A stretch of 47,437 nt of DNA. Origin: Bacteroidales bacterium (lineage in GTDB: Bacteria; Bacteroidota; Bacteroidia; Bacteroidales; Prolixibacteraceae). The stretch is taken from contig JAITWJ010000009.1 in NCBI GenBank assembly GCA_031285325.1, positions 1 to 47,437 on the forward strand, written 5' to 3'. Shown one piece after another: positions 25,973-36,719 of the stretch; the first letter of the stretch is position 1; each line of letters starts with the position of its first letter. The notes under the pieces are model-generated. The model was not told the origin of the DNA. It saw only the letters and a program-made list of their open reading frames with translations, and did no database searches. A program made the position numbers and the translations under genes.

Positions 25973-26319
25973 ACGATTTTAGTTATCTGAAACCAGCCTC
26001 ACGTCAAATCGATTTCGACAAATTCGATGACAGGTTGCTTTTATATGTACTTAAATACGAATTATCTTTCGCCACCTGCATTTCGTGTGGAGGTTGTACA
26101 GCAACATGCAGCGCCGGAAACCTTACTAATTTCAATGTGCGTAAAATAGGGCTGTGGTTACGCCGCGGCGAAACCGAAAAACTCTCAGAAGAAATAGGGA
26201 AATGTATGTTCTGTGGGAAATGTACGTTGATTTGCCCACGCGACATTAATATCAGAAATGTTATTCTGCTTATAAAAAAACGGATATCGATGCTGAAAAC
26301 CGAAAAAGAAATGCCATGA
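25969..26319 (+). CDS. Second HdrC-like 4Fe-4S protein
   Basis: A 116-residue ferredoxin-like protein with one canonical motif CMFCGKCTLICP (about residues 79-90) and a first motif CISCGGCTATCSAG (about 37-50) where the usual Pro after the fourth Cys is replaced by Ser. Matches the length and plan of HdrC. It overlaps its neighbours by four bases on both sides, so translation is coupled with the HdrA-like and membrane proteins; it probably hands electrons to the membrane protein encoded next. Confidence 0.88.
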   Translation: MNDFSYLKPASRQIDFDKFDDRLLLYVLKYELSFATCISCGGCTATCSAGNLTNFNVRKIGLWLRRGETEKLSEEIGKCMFCGKCTLICPRDINIRNVILLIKKRISMLKTEKEMP

Positions 26320-28142
26320 TTGAAAAAAGTATTATCATACCATTTTTAATTGGTCTAATATATTTATCTATAATATTTATTTACCGCTTTACAAAATGGA
26401 TTCGTGGCCTGTCTAAACTGGATAAGCTTAGATTGATGCAGTCGTTAAAATCGCGTCGTTTTATGCTTTCACTGAAAGAAATTTTCATGGAAGGATTGCT
26501 GCATCATAAAATATTCCTGAAAAACCCTATACTTGGATACATGCACATGAGCTTGGCTTTCGGGTGGTTTTTACTTATATTAATTGGACACATTGAAGTT
26601 ATGTGTGCTAAGAATTCAATATTTGTACCCTTTCACCTCGCCATATTTTTTAGATATTTTGAAACCACAAAAAATTTTGCTTTCTCGGGCGTATTTTCAT
26701 TTTTGATGGATTTCTTACTTCTATTTGTTCTTTCTGGTGTTTGTATGGCTATGCTGAAACGATTCAAAAAACAAATGTTTGGCATGAAACGTACCACCAG
26801 GTTAAAAACCGGCGACCGTATAGCGCTTATCTCACTATGGCTAATATTCCCTCTGCGTTTGGCAGCCGAAAGTATGTCGGCAAATTTACATGGAAACGGT
26901 AGCTTTTTAACATCTACATTCGGAAACTTTATAGGAAATTCGGGATCAGAAACAGCAAATTTTATATTTTGGATGCTTTATTCATTTTCGTTAGGTTTCT
27001 TTTTCATTGCGTTACCCAATTCGCGATACATGCACATTTTCACAGAAATGTTATTCATCTTTGTGAGAAATGCAGGTATTAAACTAAAAAAGCATAATAA
27101 TACATTCACCGACATACAAGTATATTCATGTTCACGATGCGGATTATGCCTCGATAACTGTCAACTTGCCACAGCAGGTATAAACAACACACAATCAGTT
27201 TATATACTGAAAAATATACGAAATAAAAATTTAACAGACGAGCAACTTTTTAATTGCCTTCTTTGCGGAAAATGTGAAGTTGACTGCCCTGTTGGAATTA
27301 ATACCATAGATTTACGTATAACGCAACGAATTGAATCAACCCTTCAGTACAACTCATCGTACAGTTATCTCGAAGATATTCCTGCACAAAAAGCCGATGT
27401 GGTTTATTTTGCCGGTTGTATGACGCATTTAACTCCCGGAATAATTTCTTCTATGAAAAAAATATTTCAAATGTCTGGTGAAAATGTATGGTTTATGGAC
27501 GAGGAAAAAGCACCTTGTTGTGGGCGACCACTAATGCAGGCAGGACAATACGAGGCAGCATCGAAACTCATTTTTAATAACACGAAAAAATTATTAGGCT
27601 CAAATGCTAAAAAATTAATCGTTTCATGTCCAATTTGTTACAAGGTTTTTAAGGAGGATTACGAATTAGGAAAAATGGAAATAGTTTTTCATGCTGAATA
27701 TATTTTACAGTTGATAAAAGACAATGTAATCAAAGTTAATAACTCGAACGAAAGAATAATATATCACGACCCGTGCGAATTAGGACGGACAATGAACATG
27801 TACGATGAACCTCGCTCGGTACTTCAGGAAACAGGAAAGTTAATCCCCGTAAAAAACGAAAAACAAACGGCCTGGTGCTGTGGTGGAAGCTTAGGCAACC
27901 TAAAAATTTCGCAGGAAGAACGGACTATTTTACGAAACCAAGCTGTAGAAGATTATCTACAATATAAACCCGATATTCTGGCTACTGCTTGTCCCATGTG
28001 TAAAAAAACATTTGCCCGTCACCGCGAAATAAAAGTATTAGACATTTCAGAAATAATTACAAACTCAATATCCAAACCAACTGAAGAAAAAATAACAAAG
28101 CAGAAAACCAAAAACAAGATTCACGAAAATGAGTTCGTATAA
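26316..28142 (+). CDS. Membrane-anchored HdrD-like iron-sulfur oxidoreductase (DUF224/EMO-like)
   Basis: The N-terminal 240 residues hold about five transmembrane helices (near 6-26, 75-95, 125-150, 165-185, 215-237) with several His residues that could ligate haem b, as in HdrE or NarI. Two [4Fe-4S] motifs follow, CSRCGLCLDNC (about 270) and CLLCGKCEVDCP (about 313). Two CCG domains complete it: GCMTHL, CCGRPL, SCPICY and then HDPCELG, CCGGSLG, TACPMCKK. This plan matches membrane ETF:menaquinone oxidoreductases (EMO, DUF224) and HdrDE. It likely exchanges electrons with the quinone pool. Last gene of the operon, 32 bases from the convergent acyl-CoA dehydrogenase gene. Confidence 0.87.
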   Translation: MIEKSIIIPFLIGLIYLSIIFIYRFTKWIRGLSKLDKLRLMQSLKSRRFMLSLKEIFMEGLLHHKIFLKNPILGYMHMSLAFGWFLLILIGHIEVMCAKNSIFVPFHLAIFFRYFETTKNFAFSGVFSFLMDFLLLFVLSGVCMAMLKRFKKQMFGMKRTTRLKTGDRIALISLWLIFPLRLAAESMSANLHGNGSFLTSTFGNFIGNSGSETANFIFWMLYSFSLGFFFIALPNSRYMHIFTEMLFIFVRNAGIKLKKHNNTFTDIQVYSCSRCGLCLDNCQLATAGINNTQSVYILKNIRNKNLTDEQLFNCLLCGKCEVDCPVGINTIDLRITQRIESTLQYNSSYSYLEDIPAQKADVVYFAGCMTHLTPGIISSMKKIFQMSGENVWFMDEEKAPCCGRPLMQAGQYEAASKLIFNNTKKLLGSNAKKLIVSCPICYKVFKEDYELGKMEIVFHAEYILQLIKDNVIKVNNSNERIIYHDPCELGRTMNMYDEPRSVLQETGKLIPVKNEKQTAWCCGGSLGNLKISQEERTILRNQAVEDYLQYKPDILATACPMCKKTFARHREIKVLDISEIITNSISKPTEEKITKQKTKNKIHENEFV

Positions 28143-28174
28143 TGGTCTTCACAGGTTAAGTTAGTCGCTATTAA

Positions 28175-29899
28175 TTATATCACTGTTTCCTGTAAATCGT
28201 ATTTATAAGTATGTAAATCGTTTAATTCAGAAGCATCGATAAATTCAGCGTGTGCTTTCACTTGTACTCTTGCAAAAGCGATGTAATTTTTGGCCGATCG
28301 CAGGAATAATTCTTCACGGTTTGAATCGAGTAACAACAAATATCCCATTATAATATGCCCGGCCATCTCAACTAAACGGCGAGCATGGAAATCAATAAAC
28401 TCATTATCACCGGCCGATGTTACTTTATTCACAGCCCTATCATAATCGTCAGTTAAAATTATAAGCGAACGTTTAAGATATTCCATCTGTGGTGAAACTT
28501 CACATTCTTCGTACACACGAATTTGATTTAAGTAAGCACCTGTTGTTACGCCACGTATAGCAGCCACCACCTGTAACTGAGTAGTTCCTTCGTAAATAGA
28601 AGTAATGCGTGCATCGCGATAAATACGTTCAACAGGATAATCTTTCATAAATCCTGACCCTCCATGAATCTGAACAGCATCATAAGCTAACTGATTGGCA
28701 AATTCGCTTGACATACCTTTGGCTAAAGGTGTGTAAATATCGGCCAAGTGCTGGTACTGTTTCATTTCTTCACGCTCGTTTTTTTCCAATTGTCGTTCTT
28801 CCGAAATATGCTGGTATGTTTTGTAGATGTCAACAAAACGAGCTGTTTCATAAAGTAAAGTTCTTGAAGCATCTAATTTTGCTTTCATCACAGAAAGCAT
28901 CTCGTAAATTGCAGGAAAATTAATGATAGATTTCCCAAACTGCATTCTTTCCTTTGCATAGTTCAATGCTTCACGATAAGCTGCTTCGCCAATTCCTACC
29001 GACTGAGCAGCAATTCCTAAGCGAGCACCGTTCATTAATGCCATAACATATTTAATTAACCCCATTTTACGTGACCCCACCAATTCAGCTGGTGCATCCT
29101 TAAAAACAAGTTCACATGTTGGAGAACCTATAATCCCCATTTTATGTTCAATACGACGAACGGTTACACCGCCTTTATGTTTGTCATAAATAAACATTGA
29201 AAGTCCGCGGCCGTCTTTAGTACCAGGCTCAGAACGAGCCAATACCAGCGCAATTTCTCCATCGCCATTAGTTATGAAACGTTTAACTCCATTTAAAAAC
29301 CAGGTTTTTTTATCTTCATCCCATGTTGCCCTGAGCTGCACAGCCTGCAGGTCAGACCCTGCATCGGGTTCAGTTAAGTCCATAGCCATGGTTTCGCCAG
29401 CAGAAACACGTGGTAAAAAACGTTCTTTCTGTTCTTCAGAAGCAAACTCGTTAATGGTTTCGGCACAGTCTTGTAAACCCCATATATTTACAAAACCGGC
29501 ATCAGCGCGCGAAACAATATCAGCAGCCATTATATAAGGCACTATTGCGAAATTCAACCCTCCATATTTGTATGGCAACGACATTCCCATAAGTCCAGCC
29601 TGGTTTAACGCCTTGATATTTTCCTTTGTGCCGTTTGCATAAACAACATGCCCGTTGGAAATGTGTGGTCCTTCGTTATCAATACTCTCGGCATTCGGAG
29701 CAATAATATCGCCACAAATTTCGCCTACAATTTCAAGTATAAGACTATAATTGTCAATTGCATCTTCATAATCAATAGGTGCAAAAGAAAATTCTTTCCG
29801 GAACAAAAAATTACGTTCTTTCAACCGGACTATTTTTTCCATTAACGGATGGTTCAAATGAAATTTTAATTCACTGTTATCGGTATAATAATTTGCCAT
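28175..29899 (-). CDS. Acyl-CoA dehydrogenase with C-terminal extension
   Basis: FAD enzyme introducing a trans-2 double bond into acyl-CoA and donating electrons to ETF. Core family motifs: MDLTEPDAGSDLQA, FITNGDGEIALVLARSEPG, RMQFGKSIINFPAIYEML, QIHGGSGFMKDYPVERIYRDARI, and SIYEGTTQLQ where the catalytic Glu of the IYEGT motif is present. The protein is 574 aa, compared with about 380 for short-chain enzymes; the last 130 residues form a helical extension as in very-long-chain-type members. Third gene of an etfB, etfA, acyl-CoA dehydrogenase operon. Chain-length preference is unknown. Confidence 0.93.
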   Translation of the reverse strand: MANYYTDNSELKFHLNHPLMEKIVRLKERNFLFRKEFSFAPIDYEDAIDNYSLILEIVGEICGDIIAPNAESIDNEGPHISNGHVVYANGTKENIKALNQAGLMGMSLPYKYGGLNFAIVPYIMAADIVSRADAGFVNIWGLQDCAETINEFASEEQKERFLPRVSAGETMAMDLTEPDAGSDLQAVQLRATWDEDKKTWFLNGVKRFITNGDGEIALVLARSEPGTKDGRGLSMFIYDKHKGGVTVRRIEHKMGIIGSPTCELVFKDAPAELVGSRKMGLIKYVMALMNGARLGIAAQSVGIGEAAYREALNYAKERMQFGKSIINFPAIYEMLSVMKAKLDASRTLLYETARFVDIYKTYQHISEERQLEKNEREEMKQYQHLADIYTPLAKGMSSEFANQLAYDAVQIHGGSGFMKDYPVERIYRDARITSIYEGTTQLQVVAAIRGVTTGAYLNQIRVYEECEVSPQMEYLKRSLIILTDDYDRAVNKVTSAGDNEFIDFHARRLVEMAGHIIMGYLLLLDSNREELFLRSAKNYIAFARVQVKAHAEFIDASELNDLHTYKYDLQETVI

Positions 29900-29923
29900 T
29901 TTCGTTCAAGCTAATCGTCTGAA

Positions 29924-30943
29924 TTATTTTGTATTTTTTTTATAATAATTAATCATTTTCGGAATGATTTCAACAACATCACCGGTAATCACATAATCGG
30001 CTATGGAATTAATCGGAGCTTCATGATCAGTATTAATTGCGATAATCTGGGCTGATTGATCCATGCCTGCACGGTGCTGAATTTGTCCTGAAATACCACA
30101 TGCAATATATAGCTTAGGCCGCACAGTTACACCTGTCTGACCAATTTGGCGTTCGTGCCCGGCAAAACCTGCATCAACAGCAGCACGTGAGGCACCAACT
30201 TCTCCACCTAAAACTTCGGCAAGATCATAAAGCAACTGGAAATTTTCCTTGTTCCCCATACCATAGCCACCTGCAACAATAATAGGCGACCCTTTTATAT
30301 TCAACTTATTTTGTTCTATATGGCGTTCAAGAATTTCAACAACAAAATCAGTATCACTAACATATTTTGAAACATTAAGCTTTACTATTTCTCCTTTATA
30401 ATCTTGATCAAGAATACTTTTTCTCATTACTCCTTCTCTAACGGTTGCCATTTGTGGACGGCAATCAGGATTAATAATGGTAGCAATAATGTTTCCCCCA
30501 AAAGCAGGGCGAATCTGATACAAAAGGTTCTCATATTTTTTTTCAGCCTTCTTGTCTATATGGTCACCAATCTCAAGGCTAGTGCAGTCGGCAGTTAAAC
30601 CACTATGCAAGGCCGATGAAACACGCGGCCCAAGATCACGACCAATAGGAGAAGCACCCATAAGGACAATCTGTGGTTTTTCTTCCTGGAAAAGTTTAAC
30701 AACAATCGAGGTATGTGGTAATGTTTGATAAGGATACAACCTTTGGTCATCAGCAATGTAAAGTTTATCAACACCGTAAGGAATTATATCACGTACAATT
30801 TCATCAAGCCCGCTGCCTATTGCAACAGCTTCCAATTTACATTTTAACTGATTTGCCAGAGATCTGCCCTTGGTCAATAATTCTTGACTTACTTCGGCTA
30901 TCTTGCCATCTTCTATTTCGCAATAAACAAATATGTTATTCAT
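29924..30943 (-). CDS. etfA: Electron transfer flavoprotein alpha subunit
   Basis: Binds the FAD of ETF. N-terminal domain about 1-190 followed by the FAD domain with IVAGGYGMGNKENF, GGEVGASRAAVDAGF, GQTGVTVRPKLYIACGISGQIQH and INTDHEAPINSIADYVITGD. 339 aa, normal. There is no N-terminal ferredoxin, which some bifurcating EtfA proteins carry. The sequence alone does not settle whether this ETF bifurcates; the residues around the second FAD would have to be compared. Confidence 0.95.
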   Translation of the reverse strand: MNNIFVYCEIEDGKIAEVSQELLTKGRSLANQLKCKLEAVAIGSGLDEIVRDIIPYGVDKLYIADDQRLYPYQTLPHTSIVVKLFQEEKPQIVLMGASPIGRDLGPRVSSALHSGLTADCTSLEIGDHIDKKAEKKYENLLYQIRPAFGGNIIATIINPDCRPQMATVREGVMRKSILDQDYKGEIVKLNVSKYVSDTDFVVEILERHIEQNKLNIKGSPIIVAGGYGMGNKENFQLLYDLAEVLGGEVGASRAAVDAGFAGHERQIGQTGVTVRPKLYIACGISGQIQHRAGMDQSAQIIAINTDHEAPINSIADYVITGDVVEIIPKMINYYKKNTK

Positions 30944-30967
30944 ATTTTTATTTTTTTCAATGGTGAA

Positions 30968-31843
30968 TTAACAGATTGTATGGCTTTTTATTAACTCAAC
31001 CATCATGTTTTCAATTTCTGCATCGGCACTCGAAATTACTTTTGAATCTTTTGCCTGAAGCACTACATTCTCAATGTTTTTGACTTTTGTCGGCGAACCG
31101 GTCAATCCAAGTTGCGCGGGATCGGTTTCAATATCATTCACCGTCCATTCAGAGATACTCAAATCAGGACGATTTTTGTACATTGAGGTATAATTACCAC
31201 CTTCCTTTTGAAGTTCGGTAAAAGTTTTTGCATGTTTATACTGCATAAGCAATTTTGCATTTCTTGCACGACATTCAGCTGCAGTTCCATTAACAGTAAT
31301 AACTAACGGAAGTTGACATTTTACAATTTCCACTCCATGGTCGAGGCGACGTTTCAATACAATCGTATCGCCTTTAAGTTCTTTTATTTCTTCAACATAA
31401 GTAACCTGCAACAATTCAAGTTTCTCAGCTACCTGAGGTCCAACTTGTGCAGTATCGCCGTCAATAGCCTGACGCCCCGCAATTATCAGGTCTATTTTAT
31501 CCATTTTTTTCAATGCCTGTGCAATGGCATACGAAGTTGCTAACGTATCGGAGCCTGCAAAAGCACGGTCGGTGAGCAAAATTCCATCATCGGCTCCTCT
31601 GAATAATCCTTCGCGAATAACATCGGCGGCACGGTCAGGTCCCATGGTAAGAATTTTTACAGTTGTACCTTTATTTTGATCTTTGATACGTAAAGCCTGT
31701 TCCAGCGCATTCAAATCCTCAGGATTGAAAATAGCAGGAAGTACTGCCCGATTAACCGTTCCGTCAGCTTTCATTGCATCTTTGCCAACATTCCGTGTAT
31801 CGGGAACCTGTTTGGCTAAAACAATAATTTTGTAAGCTCTCAT
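30968..31843 (-). CDS. etfB: Electron transfer flavoprotein beta subunit
   Basis: Partner of EtfA. The N-terminus VLAKQVPDTR and the motifs NPEDLNALEQALR, GRQAIDGDTAQVGPQVAEKL and VKCQLPLVITVN are family hallmarks. In bifurcating ETFs this subunit carries a second FAD; the DGDTAQVGPQ stretch is part of that loop and is well kept, so bifurcation is open. 291 aa, about 35 residues longer than many EtfB. First gene of its operon, with an exact -7 box 85 bases upstream. Confidence 0.95.
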   Translation of the reverse strand: MRAYKIIVLAKQVPDTRNVGKDAMKADGTVNRAVLPAIFNPEDLNALEQALRIKDQNKGTTVKILTMGPDRAADVIREGLFRGADDGILLTDRAFAGSDTLATSYAIAQALKKMDKIDLIIAGRQAIDGDTAQVGPQVAEKLELLQVTYVEEIKELKGDTIVLKRRLDHGVEIVKCQLPLVITVNGTAAECRARNAKLLMQYKHAKTFTELQKEGGNYTSMYKNRPDLSISEWTVNDIETDPAQLGLTGSPTKVKNIENVVLQAKDSKVISSADAEIENMMVELIKSHTIC

Positions 31844-31928
31844 TTATCTTTTTGATTTAATTTAGTTTTCAAAAAATTATATTGAAACGATAACATTACA
31901 TATTCATCATTTTTTACGATAAAATGGA

Positions 31929-31936
31929 CAAATATA
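31929..31936 (-). promoter_or_regulatory. -7 box for etfB-etfA-acyl-CoA dehydrogenase
   Basis: CAAATATA on the plus strand reads TATATTTG on the minus strand, an exact TAnnTTTG. No good -33 box at the expected distance. Confidence 0.45.
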
Positions 31937-32015
31937 AATATTTCGCCTTATAAAATAAAGTTACTTTATGTGTATGTATAGAAAGTAACAAATTTCAAAT
32001 TTTATTCATTAGCCT

Positions 32016-32051
32016 GAAAACAAAAAGAGGAATTTATAACGAATTCCCCTT
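32016..32051 (-). terminator. Intrinsic terminator of the ribosomal/RNA-polymerase operon
   Basis: On the minus strand AAGGGGAATT (complement of 32042-32051) pairs with AATTCCTCTT (complement of 32025-32034) around a 7-base loop, and the stem runs straight into TTTTTGTTTT. This is the clearest rho-independent terminator in the window. Confidence 0.85.
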
Positions 32052-32072
32052 AATTTGCCTAAAATTAATCAC

Positions 32073-32399
32073 TTAAGCCTGAGCCGTTGGCCCGCCAAAA
32101 TTCATTGGGGGGAGCATTGTCCCTTCATTATGTTTAACATTCTTAATCGTTCCATGAACAGATTCAAATTTGTTTATATTATCCTGTAAAGCCAACAAGA
32201 AACGTTTTGCATGCTCTGGCGTTAAAATAATCCGCGATTTTACATTTGCCTTTTTAATTCCGGGCATAATCCTGACAAAATCAATAACAAACTCGGAACT
32301 CGAGTGAGTAATAACTGCCAGATTCGAATAAACCCCTTGAGCGATTTCTTCACTCATTTCAATATTAAGTTGCTGTGTTATCTGATCTTTGCCATCCAT
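32073..32399 (-). CDS. DUF3467-family protein
   Basis: A 108-residue cytoplasmic protein of unknown function, found downstream of rpoC throughout Bacteroidota. Recognisable segments are GVYSNLAVITHSSSEFVIDFVRIMPG and SRIILTPEHAKRFLLALQDNI. I use the ATG at 32399 (protein starting MDGKDQ); a further upstream start at 32429 would overlap rpoC. It lies 10 bases after the rpoC stop and before the operon terminator, so it is cotranscribed. Constant linkage suggests a link to transcription but nothing in the sequence shows it. Confidence 0.88.
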   Translation of the reverse strand: MDGKDQITQQLNIEMSEEIAQGVYSNLAVITHSSSEFVIDFVRIMPGIKKANVKSRIILTPEHAKRFLLALQDNINKFESVHGTIKNVKHNEGTMLPPMNFGGPTAQA

Positions 32400-32409
32400 A
32401 ATTGTATGT

Positions 32410-35400
32410 TTAGTAATTTTTAGTGTCAACTAATTGATCGAACTCCGATTTTGAACCGACAACAAGATTTTTATATTCTTTCAATCCTGTACCAGCCGGA
32501 ATCAAATGTCCACAAATTACATTTTCTTTCAACCCGTCGAGGTAATCCACTTTCCCATTTATTGCAGCTTCATTCAACACTTTTGTAGTTTCCTGAAACG
32601 ATGCAGCAGATAACCAGCTTCGAGTTTGCAAAGAAGCTCTTGTTATTCCCTGCAAAATCTGACTTGATGTTGCAGGAATAGCATCTCTGGCTTCGATTAG
32701 TTTTTTATCTTGCCGGCGTAACTGTGAGTTTTCATCTCTTAATCTTCTCGCTGAGATAATCTGACCGGCCTTAAACCCTTCTGCATCTCCAGGTTCTATT
32801 ACAACTTTTTTACTGTATATCCAATCGTTTTCTAATATAAATTCATTTTTATCGACCACCTGTTTTTCAAGGAAACGGGTATCACCCGGATCTTCAATTT
32901 CCACCTTTCTCATCATTTGCCGGATAATGACTTCATAATGTTTGTCATTAATTTTTACCCCTTGCATACGATAAACATCCTGAACTTCATTCAGAATATA
33001 TTCTTGAACAGCAGTGGGACCTTTAATTGCCAAAATATCAGAAGGAGTAATTGCTCCATCCGACAAAGAAGTACCTGCTTTTATGTAGTCGTTTTCCTGA
33101 ACAAGTATTTGTTTTGAAAGCGGAACGAGATACTTTTTAACCTCATTTGTTTTTGTGGTAACTATTATTTCCCTGTTACCACGTTTAATTTTGCCCAACG
33201 AAACTTCACCATCAATTTCAGAAACCACAGCTGGATTAGATGGATTACGAGCTTCAAACAACTCAGTAACACGCGGTAAACCACCTGTAATATCACCTGC
33301 TTTACCGGCAGCACGCGGAATCTTTACCAAAACCGTACCAACCTTAACTTCCTGGCCATTTGAAACAACGATGTGCCCGCCAACCGGCAAACTGTATGAA
33401 CGTATAACACCATCATTTTTATCAACAATTTTCAGGGTAGGATTTTTAGTTTTATCTCTGGTTTCTATTATTACTTTTTCGCTGTAACCAGTCTGTTCAT
33501 CTGATTCTTCACGAAATGTAATTCCGTCAATAAGATTTTCAAACTCTATTCTACCTTCAAATTCAGTAATAATAACCCCATTAAATGGATCCCATTCGCA
33601 AATAAGTTTCCCTTTACGGATTTCTTCACCATTTTTGACATAAAGTTTTGAACCGTAAGGAATAGAATGGGTTGAAAGTAGAATTTTTGTATTTTTATCG
33701 ACAATTTTCAACTCGGCCAAACGACTAACAACAATGTCGTGTGAACTTCCATCTTCGTTTTTATATTCAACTGAACGTAATTCTTCAATCTCAACATAAC
33801 CGTCGTATTTCGATTCAATCTGAGATTGAGATGAAATGTTGCCGGCAATACCTCCCACATGGAATGTACGCAACGTGAGCTGAGTTCCGGGTTCGCCAAT
33901 CGACTGGGCTGCTATAACGCCCACTGCTTCGCCACGCTGTACTTTTTTAGAAGTAGCCAGGTTTCGTCCGTAACATTTGGCACAAACACCGACTTTCGAT
34001 TCACAAGTTAATACCGAACGTATTTCAACAGATTCGATAGGCGATTCCTCTATTATACTGGCAATTCTCTCGGTAATTTCATCACCTGACTTAACTATTA
34101 ATTCTCCGTTTAACGGATGATAAATATCGTGAACCGAAGTGCGGCCAATAATTCTTTCGTAAAGCGAAGCTACAACTTCTTCATTGCTTTTAATTGCAAC
34201 CGAAACAATACCGCGTAAAGTTCCACAGTCGTCCTCAGATATAATTACATCTTGCGCAACATCAACCAAACGACGGGTAAGATAACCGGCATCGGCTGTC
34301 TTAAGCGCTGTATCGGCCAACCCCTTACGAGCACCATGGGTTGAAATAAAGTATTCCAAAACGGAAAGTCCCTCTTTAAAGTTTGCCAAAATCGGATTCT
34401 CAATAATCTGAGAAATAGTTGAACCTGATTTCTGAGGTTTTGCCATCAAGCCTCTCATCCCGCATAATTGCCTGATTTGTTCTTTTGATCCACGGGCACC
34501 CGAATCGAGCATCATATACACCGAGTTGAAACCATCTTTATTTGAACTCAACGTTTTCATTACAGAATTAGTAAGTTTGGCGTTAGCATGTGTCCAAATA
34601 TCGATTACCTGATTATACCTTTCATTGTTGGTAATAAAACCCATGTTATAGTTTGCAACTACTTCTTCAACTTCAGTATAACCATCTGTTACTATCGATT
34701 CCTTATCATCGGGAATAATAACATCATCAAGGTTGAACGATAATCCTCCGTGATACGCCATAGCGTACCCAAGATTTTTAATATCGTCAAGGAATGCAAC
34801 TGTTATTGCATTTCCGCATTTATTAAATACATCGGATATGATAGTACGCAGTGATTTTTTTGTAAGCAACTGATTAATATAACCAATTTGTCGTGGTACA
34901 TATTCATTGAACAAAACTCTACCTACCGATGTTTCTATTATGTGCTTGAAATAATTGTCGTTTTCATCAACATCTTCGACCTTAACTTTTATAATAGAAT
35001 GTAAATCAATTACTTTTTCCGAATAAGCAATAATTACTTCTTCAGAAGAGTAAAATGTCATTCCTTCTCCTCTTAATCCTTTTCGAGATTTGGTCATATA
35101 ATATAGACCCAGAACCATATCCTGTGAAGGCACTTGTATTGGTGCTCCGTTGGCAGGGTTTAAAAGGTTATGTGAAGCAAGCATTAACAATTGTGCTTCA
35201 AGAATTGCAGCATTTCCTAATGGAAGATGCACAGCCATCTGGTCTCCGTCGAAGTCGGCATTAAAACCTGTACAAACCAACGGGTGCAACTGAATAGCCT
35301 TACCCTCAATCAAAACAGGCTGGAAAGCTTGAATCGAGAGCCTGTGCAGTGTAGGTGCACGGTTAAGTAGTACAGGGTGTCCTTTTAATATATTCTCAAG

Positions 35401-36669
35401 AATCTCCCACATTACGGGATCTTTTCTGTCAATTACTTTTTTAGCCGATTTTACTGTCTTTACAATACCTCTTTCTATTAATTTTCTGATTATAAACGGT
35501 TTGTATAGCTCGGCAGCCATGTCTTTAGGAAGTCCGCATTCGTGAATCTGTAATTTTGGCCCTACCACAATTACTGAACGAGCAGAGTAGTCAACACGTT
35601 TACCTAACAGGTTCTGACGGAAACGTCCCTGTTTCCCCTTCAAACTGTCGGATAGTGATTTTAGGGCACGATTACTCTCCGTTTTAACTGCATTTGCTTT
35701 CCTTGAATTATCTAACAGAGAATCAACCGCTTCCTGTAACATTCGCTTTTCATTTCGAAGAATTACCTCAGGGGCTTTAATTTCTATCAATCGTTTTAAA
35801 CGATTATTACGTATGATAACTCTGCGGTAAAGGTCATTCAAATCTGATGTGGCAAAACGTCCACCATCAAGTGGGACTAAAGGACGTAAATCAGGCGGGA
35901 TAACTGGTATAACTTTTAGGATCATCCATTCCGGGCGATTTAAATTTTTGCTTGCCCTGAATGACTCAACCACCTGCAGCCTTTTTAAAGCTTCATTTTT
36001 TCGTTGTTGTGAAGTTTCTATATTTGCCTTGTTACGAAGCGTATAAGAGAGATCGTCTAAATCAAGATTGCTCAATATTTCATACAACGCCTCAGCACCC
36101 ATTCTTGCGACAAACTTGTTTGGATCCTCATCGTCAAGGTGTTGATTGTCTTTTGGAAGGGTATCCAATATCTCAACGTATTCTTCTTCTGTAAGAAAAT
36201 CAAATCTTTTTACCCCATCAATTGATTTCACACCAGGATTAATAACCACATAACGTTCGTAGTAAATAATTGAGTCAAGTTTTTTTGTTGGCAGTCCAAG
36301 CAAGTAACCGATTTTATTCGGCAACGACCTAAAATACCATATATGGGCAACAGGTACAACTAACGATATGTGTCCCATCCTTTCACGGCGCACCTTTTTT
36401 TCGGTAACTTCAACGCCGCAGCGGTCACAAACAATTCCTTTGTAACGGATACGTTTATATTTTCCGCAATGGCATTCGTAGTCTTTTACCGGGCCAAAAA
36501 TGCGTTCACAAAAAAGACCATCCCGTTCGGGTTTATATGTTCTATAGTTTATCGTTTCTGGTTTTAATACTTCACCAAACGAATGTTCCAGTATTTCTTC
36601 AGGTGATGCGAGACTTATCGATACTTTTGAGAAACTTATTTTTGCTTTATTGTATTTTTTGAATGCCAT
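32410..36669 (-). CDS. rpoC: RNA polymerase beta' subunit
   Basis: The 1419-aa largest subunit of RNA polymerase. Visible landmarks: zinc site 1 [16 protein letters not shown] (about 67-85), the catalytic Mg loop [12 protein letters not shown] (about 470), the bridge-helix region [28 protein letters not shown], zinc site 2 [13 protein letters not shown], and [20 protein letters not shown]. The sequence is intact. It follows rpoB after a 50-base gap. Confidence 0.97.
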   Translation of the reverse strand: MAFKKYNKAKISFSKVSISLASPEEILEHSFGEVLKPETINYRTYKPERDGLFCERIFGPVKDYECHCGKYKRIRYKGIVCDRCGVEVTEKKVRRERMGHISLVVPVAHIWYFRSLPNKIGYLLGLPTKKLDSIIYYERYVVINPGVKSIDGVKRFDFLTEEEYVEILDTLPKDNQHLDDEDPNKFVARMGAEALYEILSNLDLDDLSYTLRNKANIETSQQRKNEALKRLQVVESFRASKNLNRPEWMILKVIPVIPPDLRPLVPLDGGRFATSDLNDLYRRVIIRNNRLKRLIEIKAPEVILRNEKRMLQEAVDSLLDNSRKANAVKTESNRALKSLSDSLKGKQGRFRQNLLGKRVDYSARSVIVVGPKLQIHECGLPKDMAAELYKPFIIRKLIERGIVKTVKSAKKVIDRKDPVMWEILENILKGHPVLLNRAPTLHRLSIQAFQPVLIEGKAIQLHPLVCTGFNADFDGDQMAVHLPLGNAAILEAQLLMLASHNLLNPANGAPIQVPSQDMVLGLYYMTKSRKGLRGEGMTFYSSEEVIIAYSEKVIDLHSIIKVKVEDVDENDNYFKHIIETSVGRVLFNEYVPRQIGYINQLLTKKSLRTIISDVFNKCGNAITVAFLDDIKNLGYAMAYHGGLSFNLDDVIIPDDKESIVTDGYTEVEEVVANYNMGFITNNERYNQVIDIWTHANAKLTNSVMKTLSSNKDGFNSVYMMLDSGARGSKEQIRQLCGMRGLMAKPQKSGSTISQIIENPILANFKEGLSVLEYFISTHGARKGLADTALKTADAGYLTRRLVDVAQDVIISEDDCGTLRGIVSVAIKSNEEVVASLYERIIGRTSVHDIYHPLNGELIVKSGDEITERIASIIEESPIESVEIRSVLTCESKVGVCAKCYGRNLATSKKVQRGEAVGVIAAQSIGEPGTQLTLRTFHVGGIAGNISSQSQIESKYDGYVEIEELRSVEYKNEDGSSHDIVVSRLAELKIVDKNTKILLSTHSIPYGSKLYVKNGEEIRKGKLICEWDPFNGVIITEFEGRIEFENLIDGITFREESDEQTGYSEKVIIETRDKTKNPTLKIVDKNDGVIRSYSLPVGGHIVVSNGQEVKVGTVLVKIPRAAGKAGDITGGLPRVTELFEARNPSNPAVVSEIDGEVSLGKIKRGNREIIVTTKTNEVKKYLVPLSKQILVQENDYIKAGTSLSDGAITPSDILAIKGPTAVQEYILNEVQDVYRMQGVKINDKHYEVIIRQMMRKVEIEDPGDTRFLEKQVVDKNEFILENDWIYSKKVVIEPGDAEGFKAGQIISARRLRDENSQLRRQDKKLIEARDAIPATSSQILQGITRASLQTRSWLSAASFQETTKVLNEAAINGKVDYLDGLKENVICGHLIPAGTGLKEYKNLVVGSKSEFDQLVDTKNY

Positions 36670-36719
36670 AATCTAAATAAAAATAATTTATCAGAACCAA
36701 ATCAAAATATGTTTTGGAA

